Shown one piece after another: positions 1 through 7,257 of a stretch of 11,277 bases of DNA. Each line of letters begins with the position of its first letter. Position 1 is the first letter of the stretch. The position numbers and the translations under genes are program-made. The notes beneath the pieces are model-generated. The model did not search any database, was not told the origin of the DNA, and saw only the letters and a program-made list of their open reading frames with translations. The stretch comes from Lentisphaerota bacterium. GTDB taxonomy: Bacteria; Verrucomicrobiota; Kiritimatiellia; RFP12; UBA1067. Location: positions 1-11,277 of the forward strand of contig SUVZ01000092.1 of the NCBI GenBank assembly GCA_015061765.1. Reading direction: 5' to 3'.

Positions 1-1
1 A

Positions 2-613
2 GTACCAGGCTCAGTCTGTGTCATAGGGTGCGACAACGACGATTTCATCTGCGGAAGCGCCAAGCCGAATCTCTCCAGCGTGCTTCCGCCGTTCGAGGAG
101 GAAGGACTCAAGGCCGCACAGCTGCTGGATGCAATGATGTCCGGCCGCCGGGCAAAATCCATCATCTTGAGCATAAAGAGCATCAATGTGTTCACGCGAA
201 ACTCAACCGCCTTCATACCGCCCGCAACGCAGCTTGTGGCACGGGCGGACGAATTCATACGGCTGAACGCATGCAAAGGGATATGCGCAAAAGACGTGAT
301 TGAGCACATGCGGGTCTCGCGCAGCCTGATGAACCTGCGATTCCGGCAGTTGAAAGGGCAGTCAATACAGCAGGCAATCCTCGCCTACAGGCTTGACCGG
401 CTTTGCGGACTGCTCGCTACCACAAATCAAGACATCGCCTCACTTGGCAGGTCCGTTGGGTTCAACTCCACTGCTCATCTCAAGCGATTGTTCCATCAGC
501 GCTACGGCATGGCCATGCGTGACTGGCGCAAAGCAGCAAAGCCTATTTCCGGCGGACCCGGCGCCAGATCGCAAGCCAGGCCGTTATCGCCGCCGCCACC
601 GCAAGCGCATTGA
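2..613 (+). CDS. XylR/AraC-type sugar-responsive transcriptional regulator, 3' part (5' end outside window)
   Basis: The frame is open from base 2, giving 203 visible residues with no start codon, so the gene begins upstream of the window. The first part ('VIGCDNDDF', then 'LSSVLPPFEEEGLKAAQLLD') matches the end of a LacI-type periplasmic-binding-protein-like ligand domain. The second part, from about residue 75, is an AraC-type double helix-turn-helix domain, ending with the recognisable 'SVGFNSTAHLKRLFHQRYG' and 'MRDWRKA'. Such XylR-like proteins bind a sugar and control nearby glycan-degradation genes; the ligand here is unknown. Homology should end near base 535, but the frame continues for about 25 Pro/Ala/Arg-rich residues across the 3' end of the opposing acyltransferase remnant. 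This suggests that the native stop codon was lost. Confidence is high for the family, and low that the tail after 535 is authentic. Confidence 0.85.
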   Translation, partial: VPGSVCVIGCDNDDFICGSAKPNLSSVLPPFEEEGLKAAQLLDAMMSGRRAKSIILSIKSINVFTRNSTAFIPPATQLVARADEFIRLNACKGICAKDVIEHMRVSRSLMNLRFRQLKGQSIQQAILAYRLDRLCGLLATTNQDIASLGRSVGFNSTAHLKRLFHQRYGMAMRDWRKAAKPISGGPGARSQARPLSPPPPQAH

Positions 614-889
614 CCACAGGCATGGCCGCCTTTGCGCCGAATGCATGCGGAATACCCTGCGTGAGTATCTCCGCAAATCTTGTGGGCACTGCGCGGAAGA
701 ACCCGCCAACGAGATATGCCGCAAGCGCACACTGTCCATAGAGAAGCACTACCCCAAGCCCCTTCCTCAACATGAGGATGTCGGTAAGCACGTAAAGCGC
801 CGCCAGCGCGATGACGCACCAGCCCATGGCCTGCGCGGTGAACGAAAGCGTGAAGATCGGCTTGATCACCGGGATCCAGGGCGAAACCG
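543..889 (-). pseudogene. C-terminal remnant of a DUF5009 / HGSNAT-like membrane acyltransferase
   Basis: About 108 residues are readable from a GTG at 869, with the same frame open slightly further upstream. Three hydrophobic helices are visible: 'MGWCVIALAALYVL', then 'GVVLLYGQCALAAYLVGGFF', then 'VVNALAVAAAITAWLAIW'. A basic C-terminus 'RRVRRK' follows. The pattern 'WIPVIKPIFTLSF...LYVLTD' followed by 'ALAAYL' resembles the C-terminal part of DUF5009 / heparan-alpha-glucosaminide N-acetyltransferase-like proteins, which acetylate sugars across the membrane. These normally have around ten helices, so most of the N-terminal portion is missing. No Shine-Dalgarno sequence precedes the GTG, and the frame abuts the stop codon of the esterase remnant. 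I therefore read it as a 5'-deleted pseudogene. A short unrelated membrane protein is the alternative. Confidence 0.55.
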
Positions 890-1292
890 TCAGCGGACAA
901 TATCACGCCCCTTGTACGACGGCGGCACATAGCCGTGCTGAGAGCCCTGCACCCACTTGATCTCCTTGTTGCCGGGAATGTTGTTGAAGAGCTTGGCGAG
1001 ACCCATCGGAGGGCAGCAGTAGTCTCCAAGTCCAGCGCGGGTTATCACAGTGCGGCATGTGGCGGGGATACGCTTAGCGAAATTCACCGCGTCATAGTAG
1101 CCCATCGAATCCGTCCAGGGGATATACCACCCGTCGCTCGATATCTTGCGCTCCCGGCGCATACGAAAGCGGATCCTTGTCGGTCTCACCCTTCAGCCAC
1201 GCCTTGTCGAGCGGGCCTCCAAACGCGGTCAAAACCGCAGTTGCCGTCATGATCGCCGCCACCCGTGCGGCGCTGAAAACCGATGCCATCAT
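890..1292 (-). pseudogene. CE7-type acetylxylan esterase, internally deleted and frameshifted
   Basis: The 5' end is intact: an AAAGGAG Shine-Dalgarno lies 6 nt before the ATG at 1292, followed by a signal peptide ('VAAIMTATAVLTAFGG') and 'KAWLKGETDKDPLSYAPG', the usual N-terminus of these exported esterases. Near bases 1145-1155 the reading frame must shift to continue into 'ERKISSDGWYIPW' and 'YYDAVNFAKRI', then 'AGLGDYCCPP' and 'SQHGYVPP'. These last blocks are the C-terminal alpha/beta-hydrolase part of CE7 acetylxylan esterases, with the catalytic Asp and His. Only about 47 plus 86 residues remain of an expected 400 or more, and the nucleophile GxSxG region is absent. The product cannot be active. 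The unshifted frame ends after 66 residues. Family assignment is from motif recognition; the deletion is an inference from what is missing. Confidence 0.75.
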
Positions 1293-1354
1293 TTTTATCT
1301 CCTTTCATTTTCCATGTGCAGAACCGGACATTCCGGCCTGCCGAAAACAAATAT

Positions 1355-2911
1355 TCATCTTGCAGAGGTCTGCTTCACTGTGAAGCATTTGTACGACTTC
1401 GGCGGCAACATGTATTCGCCTTGACTCTTTCCGGCCTTGAAAATAACATCGCGCGGGATGTCCAACATGTTGACGCATATCAGCGAAAGTGCTCCGTTCC
1501 GCCATCCGCACACATGATGGAAGCCGTTAGTTGTCGATGCGGATGATGCCACCACACTCTCCAGCCTGTTCTCGGCAAAGAACTTCTGCGCCTCATAGTT
1601 TGGCGTCAATTCCACGCCATCATCCGTGAACCAGATCAGATTCGGCTTCCACTGCGAGGCACCACGCTTGCCAAGAAGCGGCGCATACGATGCCATATCG
1701 ACCAAATCGGCGTTACGTTCGAGCGCACACAGAAACGCCGCTTCGTGCAACGCCGTATCCTGCGTGTTTCTGCGCTTCTTATCGTGACAGGCGTATTCGA
1801 ACACCGCTAGTCTTGGATATCTCGGATAGCGGTCGAACCGGCCTATGTTCCTTTCGAGCCATTCAGGGCTAAAATAGAAATGCTCGTCAACGATGTCGGC
1901 AAAACCGCCAGACAGTTCGCGTCTGGCGAGACGCCAGTTGCGATCCTCCTTCAATGCGGAGTGCGCACAGGCGACAAGCTTTATTTCGGGGTGCCTACGC
2001 CTCATCTCGGCGGCAATTCTCCTGTAGCGCATCACATAGTTGGTTCCGATGTCCTCGTTGCCTATCGCAAGGTACTTCATGTTGAACGGCTCTGGATGCC
2101 CCATCTGCGCGCGAACCGCGCCCCATTTCGTGTTCTCGGAGCCATTCGCAAACTCAACCAAGTCACAGGCATCTTCAGCAACCGCCGCCATCTCTTCCAT
2201 CGTCTTCAGCATCTGCGGTTTAGAGAAATGATGGCATGTCATCCCCGCCGGAAGCACAGGCACCGGCTCGGCGCCGATGTCCTCCGCGAACTGAAAATAT
2301 TCGTAGAAACCAAGGCGGAAGTTCTGTACGTATCCCCACAGGTTGGAGACGACAGGTCTATTCTCCGGCGGGCGAAGCGTCGCCTTCCAGTCGTACACCT
2401 CCCCGAAAGTCCTCCCCTGCGCAGCGCATCCGCCAGGGAAACGGAGGAATCCCGGGCGCAAGGCGGCTATCACCGCTCCGAGGTCTTCGCGTATCCCGTT
2501 CTTGCGTCCCTTGAACGCGGGCTTTGGCGGACTGTAGTTTTCCGCCATCAAGCCGTCAGCGGCATGGTTCACGTCCTCAATGAACACGCCGAAAAGAGTT
2601 TTCGCCACAGGTTTGGCATCAAGCGAAAGATTCGCCTTGACTCTTACTTTTCTCTCTTTCAAAGCATCACCCACGAACTTCCGTGCGCGTTCATGTGCTG
2701 CCGAAAACGATATGTACAAATTTCCAGACGGTCTGAACACTGCCGAATCTCCGGCAAGCGGCACGCCATTGTCCCAGTTCGCTGCATTGGCATACGTTAT
2801 TCCATCACCACCACCTGTCCAAACACACGTCTTTCCTTGCGCGAACATGGCAGCAAGGCAGAGCGGTATCAGCAACAGTTTCCCAATCGGCATTTCGGTG
2901 TGATTACGCAT
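1355..2911 (-). CDS. Exported GH51 alpha-L-arabinofuranosidase with N-terminal ANW module
   Basis: The protein has 518 residues. The start is set by a GGAG motif 6 nt before the ATG. Residues 8-26 form a signal peptide. Residues 29-59 ('CVWTGGGDGITYANAANWD') are a beta-strand module typical of surface proteins in this bacterial group. The GH51 domain starts near residue 88: 'FGVFIEDVNHAADG', 'FLRFPGGC' and 'EDIGAEPVPVL'. It includes the acid/base glutamate E286 in 'IGNED', 'VDEHFY' at 341-346, and the nucleophile E372 in 'VFEYA'. Both catalytic residues are present, so activity in releasing arabinofuranose is plausible. Compared with extracellular GH51 enzymes, the carbohydrate-binding-like insert expected between 'AADG(L)' and 'FKGRKNG' is missing (residues 120-134), and the C-terminal beta-sandwich is short, about 65 residues after 'ESVVAS'. 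A 62-nt gap separates it from the esterase remnant downstream. Confidence 0.9.
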   Translation of the reverse strand: MRNHTEMPIGKLLLIPLCLAAMFAQGKTCVWTGGGDGITYANAANWDNGVPLAGDSAVFRPSGNLYISFSAAHERARKFVGDALKERKVRVKANLSLDAKPVAKTLFGVFIEDVNHAADGLMAENYSPPKPAFKGRKNGIREDLGAVIAALRPGFLRFPGGCAAQGRTFGEVYDWKATLRPPENRPVVSNLWGYVQNFRLGFYEYFQFAEDIGAEPVPVLPAGMTCHHFSKPQMLKTMEEMAAVAEDACDLVEFANGSENTKWGAVRAQMGHPEPFNMKYLAIGNEDIGTNYVMRYRRIAAEMRRRHPEIKLVACAHSALKEDRNWRLARRELSGGFADIVDEHFYFSPEWLERNIGRFDRYPRYPRLAVFEYACHDKKRRNTQDTALHEAAFLCALERNADLVDMASYAPLLGKRGASQWKPNLIWFTDDGVELTPNYEAQKFFAENRLESVVASSASTTNGFHHVCGWRNGALSLICVNMLDIPRDVIFKAGKSQGEYMLPPKSYKCFTVKQTSAR

Positions 2912-2980
2912 TTTTTACTCCTTGTATTGGTTTATGGCATACACCTTTTCCTTTGCACTGTATTGTATAACAACCTATGA

Positions 2981-3002
2981 CTAAAATCATTTGCGATTTT
3001 AG
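2981..3002. repeat. Perfect 8-bp inverted repeat, 6-nt spacer
   Basis: The arms CTAAAATC and GATTTTAG are perfect complements around the spacer ATTTGC. In RNA this would form a weak AT-rich hairpin. On the minus strand it is not followed by a run of T, so a Rho-independent terminator for the DUF4838 gene is unlikely. Its position about 70 nt before the GH51 start fits an operator, for example for the XylR-like regulator at the left edge, but that link is only inferred. Confidence 0.5.
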
Positions 3003-3036
3003 CAAGTTTACTTCGAATTTTCGCAAGCCAGTTTTA

Positions 3037-3052
3037 GGGGTCAAAAGGGTCA
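3037..3052 (+). repeat. Tandem GGGTCA hexamers spaced 10 bp
   Basis: GGGGTCA at 3037-3043 and GGGTCA at 3047-3052 are repeated one helical turn apart, followed by GAGCTTATTGATA. From memory, 'GGGTCA'-rich ends of this kind occur next to REP-associated tyrosine transposases (IS200-like) in many environmental genomes. No transposase is present here. It may be a relic of such an element or a pair of protein-binding half-sites. Confidence 0.3.
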
Positions 3053-3080
3053 GAGCTTATTGATACACATCTGGTCTTTC

Positions 3081-5060
3081 TCATTCATAAATGAACTTCA
3101 CCGAAGTCTTCCCAGAGTTTGTCCGGAATATTCTGTTCAGGTCGGTTTCTCCGTCCTTCGTGCGGATGACGACGCCCTTTTCTATCAGCACTTCGAGCTT
3201 TCCGCTCTTCACATCCACCGGAGACGTCACCCAGTCCTTGTCGAACTTCCCGAAAACAATGCGTCCCGCTCCGCATTGGATCGCCCCGTTAATCATGGAA
3301 GTGCAATCCTCCGGCAACCTGTTCGTATAGCCGAAAGCGTGCACGGGAACCGCATCGCAGCGGAAGAGATACTTGCGGAACGAAATCCTGTGATCGGCAA
3401 GGAGAGCTTCGACATTGGCGCGGGCGCAGTCCGTCAGCCCCGGACGTTTCAGTCCCGTCTCAAGCATCGCGAGCGTCTTTTCGAAATCCTCCCTGTGGTA
3501 GTATCTGCTGAGACTCTTCTGCATCTCACGGAAGATATTCCCTCCGGAGGCTCCCTTGCGCAATATCCTCTCGTAACTGCCGAAGTCCGCCTTTATGCGC
3601 TTCGCCCACACCTCCTCGCGCCAATGGCGGAAACAGGCCTTCACGTCGTCTGCCGCCGCGCCGAACGACTGCATGTAATGGTCTTCCCAGTATTCGAAAC
3701 TCTTTTCCGGATCCTGCATCGCCTTCACGATCACATAGTCACGGAACCATTCAAAGGAGCTGAGATTGCCCGGAGAGTCATAATCGAAGCCGACCGCACC
3801 CTGCGACCTGAGATATTTCCACACATTGAAGAAATACCGTTCGCATCCGAGCGGAAAGTCCGGCGACCTGAAATAGTAGTGGCGGTTGGGACGGTAGAAG
3901 AAACTCTTGAGCCCCGCCTTCTTCCAGCTGTCAACATACATCTTCATGCCGGGTTCCGTGAAATCCACTGGAACGAGACCAACCACCAGCGATTCGTCCA
4001 GACGCTCGCGGCGGGGTGCTTCCTGCGTTCCGAAATACGCATACATGCACGCCTTTACGTCGGGACGGTATTTCTTCGCTTCGGCGAGAACGGCGTTGGC
4101 GAAATGCACGTAGCGGTCGGCGTACCAAACGTGTTTCCGCTCCCAGAAATGCCCCGGAACAGGCGGGGTGTCCAACGCGAGACAGTTCTTGCACCGGCAG
4201 CTCCACGCGCCGCGCGCGTCGTTTTCGCAAAGATTTATCCATTTGTTGGTTCCGTCCGAGAGCCATGAACCGATCACGATTCTGCGCAGCGTCTCGCTCG
4301 AAGGACACATCGCCATGCGCTTATATGGAGCGCCGGATGCTGCCGCCGCCTCAGCAGGGTCATCAGGTGCAGCGGCGCCTCTGTAAGCCGTCGCAAAAGG
4401 CATACGCCTGCCGTCGTACCTCATGGCGAAAATGTCAGGATGCTTCCTCGCATATTTTGTCCAATAGCGGGTAAAGGCGTGGCCGTAATCCGGCTTGTTG
4501 TGAGATCCCTCACGCATCCGCACCGCCCACTTGTACGCTTCCTTCGTGAAGCTCATAGACTTCCTGCCCGTACCGGGACGCACCTCGCGGACGACCAGCT
4601 CCGGAGACCAGTCACCGGATCTCACCGCGAACCGAAACGGCGACATTGCACGGAAAAACACGTTGGTGCCGAACGGCCAGCGCACACCCATGGAATCCTC
4701 CAGAAAACCCATGACGGCATGCCGTGCACCGTTGCGTTCGCCGCCGTAGAACCATGCGCACGAATCACCAATCCGCCAATGCGCCTCCTCGGGATTGACT
4801 GCGGGAACCGCGTCTTCGGGAGCCTTGCCCACATGCCACACGTATGAACCTGGCCTCGGAGACGCGACGACCGGTATTTCCCGTCCCGCAATAAGACCGA
4901 GATGGTATGCGAGCTCACCCGCCGCCTCTTCGCACCCAGCGACAGCAACAACCTCCGACTGCGCCGGCTCGACGAAAAACTCCTTCCGTTCCGTCCGGCA
5001 GCCGACATAAAGCACGGCAACTACGGCGATGAGGGCAACGGCGGGAAACATTCTTTTCAT
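3081..5060 (-). CDS. DUF4838-domain exported lipoprotein, glycan-associated
   Basis: The protein has 659 residues. The N-terminus 'MKRMFPAVALIAVVAVLYVGC' is a signal peptide ending in a lipobox-like 'YVGC', so C21 is probably lipidated; the Tyr at -3 is atypical. Residues 30-130 resemble the GH20b/GH67-type N-terminal domain ('EEAAGELAYHLGLIAGREIP', 'GARHAVMGFLEDSMGVRWP'). The central DUF4838 domain shows 'NLCENDARGAWSCRCKNC', with cysteines 288, 290 and 293 spaced CxCx2C as usual in this family and probably binding a metal. DUF4838 proteins are common in glycan-utilisation loci of Bacteroidota and PVC bacteria, but their enzymatic role is not established; a TIM-barrel glycosidase-like fold is often assumed. 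It starts 42 nt after the GH2 stop, so the two are co-transcribed. No strong Shine-Dalgarno is visible, only a purine-rich AGAAAAGAAAGACAG. A second ATG three codons in is less likely because it loses the basic residues. Confidence 0.82.
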   Translation of the reverse strand: MKRMFPAVALIAVVAVLYVGCRTERKEFFVEPAQSEVVAVAGCEEAAGELAYHLGLIAGREIPVVASPRPGSYVWHVGKAPEDAVPAVNPEEAHWRIGDSCAWFYGGERNGARHAVMGFLEDSMGVRWPFGTNVFFRAMSPFRFAVRSGDWSPELVVREVRPGTGRKSMSFTKEAYKWAVRMREGSHNKPDYGHAFTRYWTKYARKHPDIFAMRYDGRRMPFATAYRGAAAPDDPAEAAAASGAPYKRMAMCPSSETLRRIVIGSWLSDGTNKWINLCENDARGAWSCRCKNCLALDTPPVPGHFWERKHVWYADRYVHFANAVLAEAKKYRPDVKACMYAYFGTQEAPRRERLDESLVVGLVPVDFTEPGMKMYVDSWKKAGLKSFFYRPNRHYYFRSPDFPLGCERYFFNVWKYLRSQGAVGFDYDSPGNLSSFEWFRDYVIVKAMQDPEKSFEYWEDHYMQSFGAAADDVKACFRHWREEVWAKRIKADFGSYERILRKGASGGNIFREMQKSLSRYYHREDFEKTLAMLETGLKRPGLTDCARANVEALLADHRISFRKYLFRCDAVPVHAFGYTNRLPEDCTSMINGAIQCGAGRIVFGKFDKDWVTSPVDVKSGKLEVLIEKGVVIRTKDGETDLNRIFRTNSGKTSVKFIYE

Positions 5061-5102
5061 CTTGACTGTCTTTCTTTTCTTCTATGAGCCATGCAGACGT
5101 CA

Positions 5103-7256
5103 TCACTCGGAAACGAATGAGCAAGAAACATCGAACGAAGGCATCTCTTTACGTGCAATGACGACAAGCGACCCGTGATAGAGCCTGCGCGTACATTCCG
5201 TGAAAGACGTATGATCGACGGTCGAGCCGTTGTCCACCCCGAGCAGCTTCCCGCCTTTCACGCAAACGGCAACCTTTTTCCCGCATGAAACAACATGCGT
5301 CCCTTCCGGATCAACCGCATCATAGCGAAGGAACACCAGACCATCCGATTCGTGCAGCAAGGTTTTCTTGAGCGATTCAGCCTGTCCGGCGGTGACCTTC
5401 CGTGCCGACACGACCGAATCGTCGTCCATGCGGGCGCGCACTTCGAGACATCCCGGTTCATATGCCACATCCCATGAAAGGTGCAGATCATCCGTTTCCG
5501 AAAAACGCCGCACTCCCTGAGACCTGCCATTGAGAAACAATTCCGCCTCCCGCGCGTTCGTGTAGCACCAGACGGGGAACACTTTCCCGAGACATCCCGG
5601 ATGCGTCCAATCCGGAATCAGGTGCACGGTCGGCCTGTCGCACCAGCGGCTCCGGTAAAGGTAATAGCGATCTTTCGGCATCCCCGCCAGATCACACAAC
5701 CCCCAATAGGAACTCCGCGCCGGCCAATACAAATGGTTTTTCCTCCCCGTGTGGTTCGGTTCTCCAAGATAATCGAACGTGCACCAGACGAACTCCCCCG
5801 CGCTCCATGGAGAATCCCGCTGAACCTTCAGCGACACCTCGGCCGGCGCGCTCCAGGTGAACGACTTCGGGGAATAGGCGCATTCATTGTGTCCCTTGGC
5901 CTGGACGGGCACCATACGCCCTTCGGACTCATCGAAGAGATACGTGTCACGTTCCGCCAGAGATGGAGCCGTTTCGGATCCGAACACCGGTTTCCACCCC
6001 TTGACCTTCGCGTACCAATCCGCGTTGTAGTTAAGTCCTATCACGTCGAGAGCAGCCATCACCCCGTTCGTGAACGCCGGCTCGGGACGGTTGAGTGCAG
6101 CCGTGACCGGCCTTGACGGATCAAGCGCACGAATGACTTTCACCATCCTGCGCACCATCTCACCGCCTTCCGCCCCCTGCGCGAGATCGGGTATCTCGTT
6201 CCCGATGGACCACAGGATCACGCAGGGATGATTCCGGTCCCGCCGCACCAGATCGGTGAGATCGCGTTTCCAGTTCTCTTCAAAAAACCGGGAATATCCT
6301 TTCCCCGTCTTGGGCATTCTCCACTCATCAAAAGCTTCGTCCATCACCAGAAAACCCATTTCATCGCACAAATCGCAGATGCCGGGAGCATGCGGATTAT
6401 GCGCGGTACGTATCGCGTTCACGCCCATCTCTTTCATCATCAGTAGCTCCCGTCTCGCCGCGGCTTTGTTGAACGCCGCGCCCAGAGCGCCATACGTATC
6501 ATGACGGCATACGCCTTTTATCCGGTACGGCTTTCCGTTCAGAAGCATTCCCCGGTCCACGGTGAATTCGACCTTTATGATCCCGTACCGGATAACAGCG
6601 GTATCCTTCTCGCCCTTTTCATTGCAGACCGTGACGGCAAGTTCGTGGAGAACAGGGGTTTCAGGAGTCCACAATTCCGGATTTTCCACCTGAAAAACCC
6701 CGTTTTCCGGCACCAGCACTTTCGCATTTCCGGCGCGGACTTTCATCACCGCCTTGCCGCCGTCCAGACTTTCAGTAACAATCGAGATGTCTTCCGGATC
6801 GATACACCAACCACTCCTGCGCACCAACCACACGTCACGCAGAATCCCCACCCCCGTGTACCACCTTGCGTTCGGAGAAGGTGCGTTGCACTCGACTTCT
6901 ATCAAATTGACCCGTTCGCCGGCATCCAACGGGACCTCGAACGGAAGATATCCGTTTCTGCGTCCTCCGGCGGTGCGTCCGTTCACGCGAACGACCGAAT
7001 CCATGTACACGCCGTCGAACCGCAATGAAAGTCCGTCTCCGTCTTTCGGCATCACGAATCTTTTACGGTAAAACGTTCTCGGAGACGGCACGTAGCCCTG
7101 ATCCGCGTCTTCACGCTCGTCATGGGGAAGACCATGTGCCGCGTCATGTGGCAGCGTCACCCGGTTCCACGCGCTTTCGCCTTCTCTGCGGAACTCCCAG
7201 TCCCCGTTAAACAGCTGCATTGCAGCCGCGGCGAAGAAAAGCATCATGAAATTCAT
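5103..7256 (-). CDS. GH2 family glycoside hydrolase (beta-galactosidase-like) with DUF4982 and C5 domains
   Basis: The product has 717 residues from the ATG at 7256, which is preceded by GGAAGAAGGG at 6 nt. An upstream in-frame ATG at 7352 would add 32 unrelated residues inside the previous gene and is rejected. The domain order is: sugar-binding jelly roll ('LFNGDWEF', 'TLPHDAAH', 'VRVNG'), immunoglobulin-like domain, TIM barrel ('RTAHNPH', acid/base E354 in 'WSIGNE', nucleophile E428 in 'FGSETAPS'), a DUF4982-type domain ('HLIPDW', 'VWCYTNAREAELFLNG') and a C-terminal beta-sandwich ('GVDNG'). Both catalytic glutamates are present. The substrate is not determined; beta-galactoside or beta-glucuronide-type links are typical. 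The signal peptide is very short ('MNFMMLFFAAAA') with no basic residue, so export is uncertain. The start lies 1 nt after the phosphoesterase stop (TGAcATG), indicating translational coupling. Confidence 0.9.
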   Translation of the reverse strand: MNFMMLFFAAAAMQLFNGDWEFRREGESAWNRVTLPHDAAHGLPHDEREDADQGYVPSPRTFYRKRFVMPKDGDGLSLRFDGVYMDSVVRVNGRTAGGRRNGYLPFEVPLDAGERVNLIEVECNAPSPNARWYTGVGILRDVWLVRRSGWCIDPEDISIVTESLDGGKAVMKVRAGNAKVLVPENGVFQVENPELWTPETPVLHELAVTVCNEKGEKDTAVIRYGIIKVEFTVDRGMLLNGKPYRIKGVCRHDTYGALGAAFNKAAARRELLMMKEMGVNAIRTAHNPHAPGICDLCDEMGFLVMDEAFDEWRMPKTGKGYSRFFEENWKRDLTDLVRRDRNHPCVILWSIGNEIPDLAQGAEGGEMVRRMVKVIRALDPSRPVTAALNRPEPAFTNGVMAALDVIGLNYNADWYAKVKGWKPVFGSETAPSLAERDTYLFDESEGRMVPVQAKGHNECAYSPKSFTWSAPAEVSLKVQRDSPWSAGEFVWCTFDYLGEPNHTGRKNHLYWPARSSYWGLCDLAGMPKDRYYLYRSRWCDRPTVHLIPDWTHPGCLGKVFPVWCYTNAREAELFLNGRSQGVRRFSETDDLHLSWDVAYEPGCLEVRARMDDDSVVSARKVTAGQAESLKKTLLHESDGLVFLRYDAVDPEGTHVVSCGKKVAVCVKGGKLLGVDNGSTVDHTSFTECTRRLYHGSLVVIARKEMPSFDVSCSFVSE

Positions 7257-7257
7257 G

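Larger units (their letters stand above)
2912..3080 (-). promoter_or_regulatory. Intergenic region before GH51: candidate promoter/operator
   Basis: This 169-nt gap is the longest non-coding stretch in the window and is clearly more AT-rich than its flanks. Read on the minus strand it contains a TTGCGA (3026-3021) and a TAAAAT (3001-2996) separated by 19 nt, slightly long for a sigma-70 promoter. A further TACAAT-like box lies closer to the gene without a good -35. An 8-bp inverted repeat overlaps the TAAAAT box, which would suit an operator. The GH51 Shine-Dalgarno (GGAG) is at 2921-2918. The region could equally be a read-through spacer of the upstream operon. Confidence 0.35.

Noticed and set aside
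502..1029. 175-codon minus-strand frame across the esterase and acyltransferase remnants
   Set aside because: It is out of frame with both recognisable protein fragments and has no motif of its own.
1324..1336. CCGGA-CAT-TCCGG palindrome between GH51 and the esterase remnant, considered as a terminator
   Set aside because: The stem is only 5 bp and no T-run follows on the minus strand. It may be chance in GC-rich DNA.
1880..2980. 366-codon open frame on the plus strand
   Set aside because: Antisense to the GH51 gene, whose catalytic motifs are intact. The plus-strand translation shows no domain or signal.
3060..4268. 402-codon open frame on the plus strand
   Set aside because: It lies fully antisense to the DUF4838 gene, is rich in His/Arg/Pro without recognisable motifs, and is explained by GC-rich codon structure on the opposite strand.
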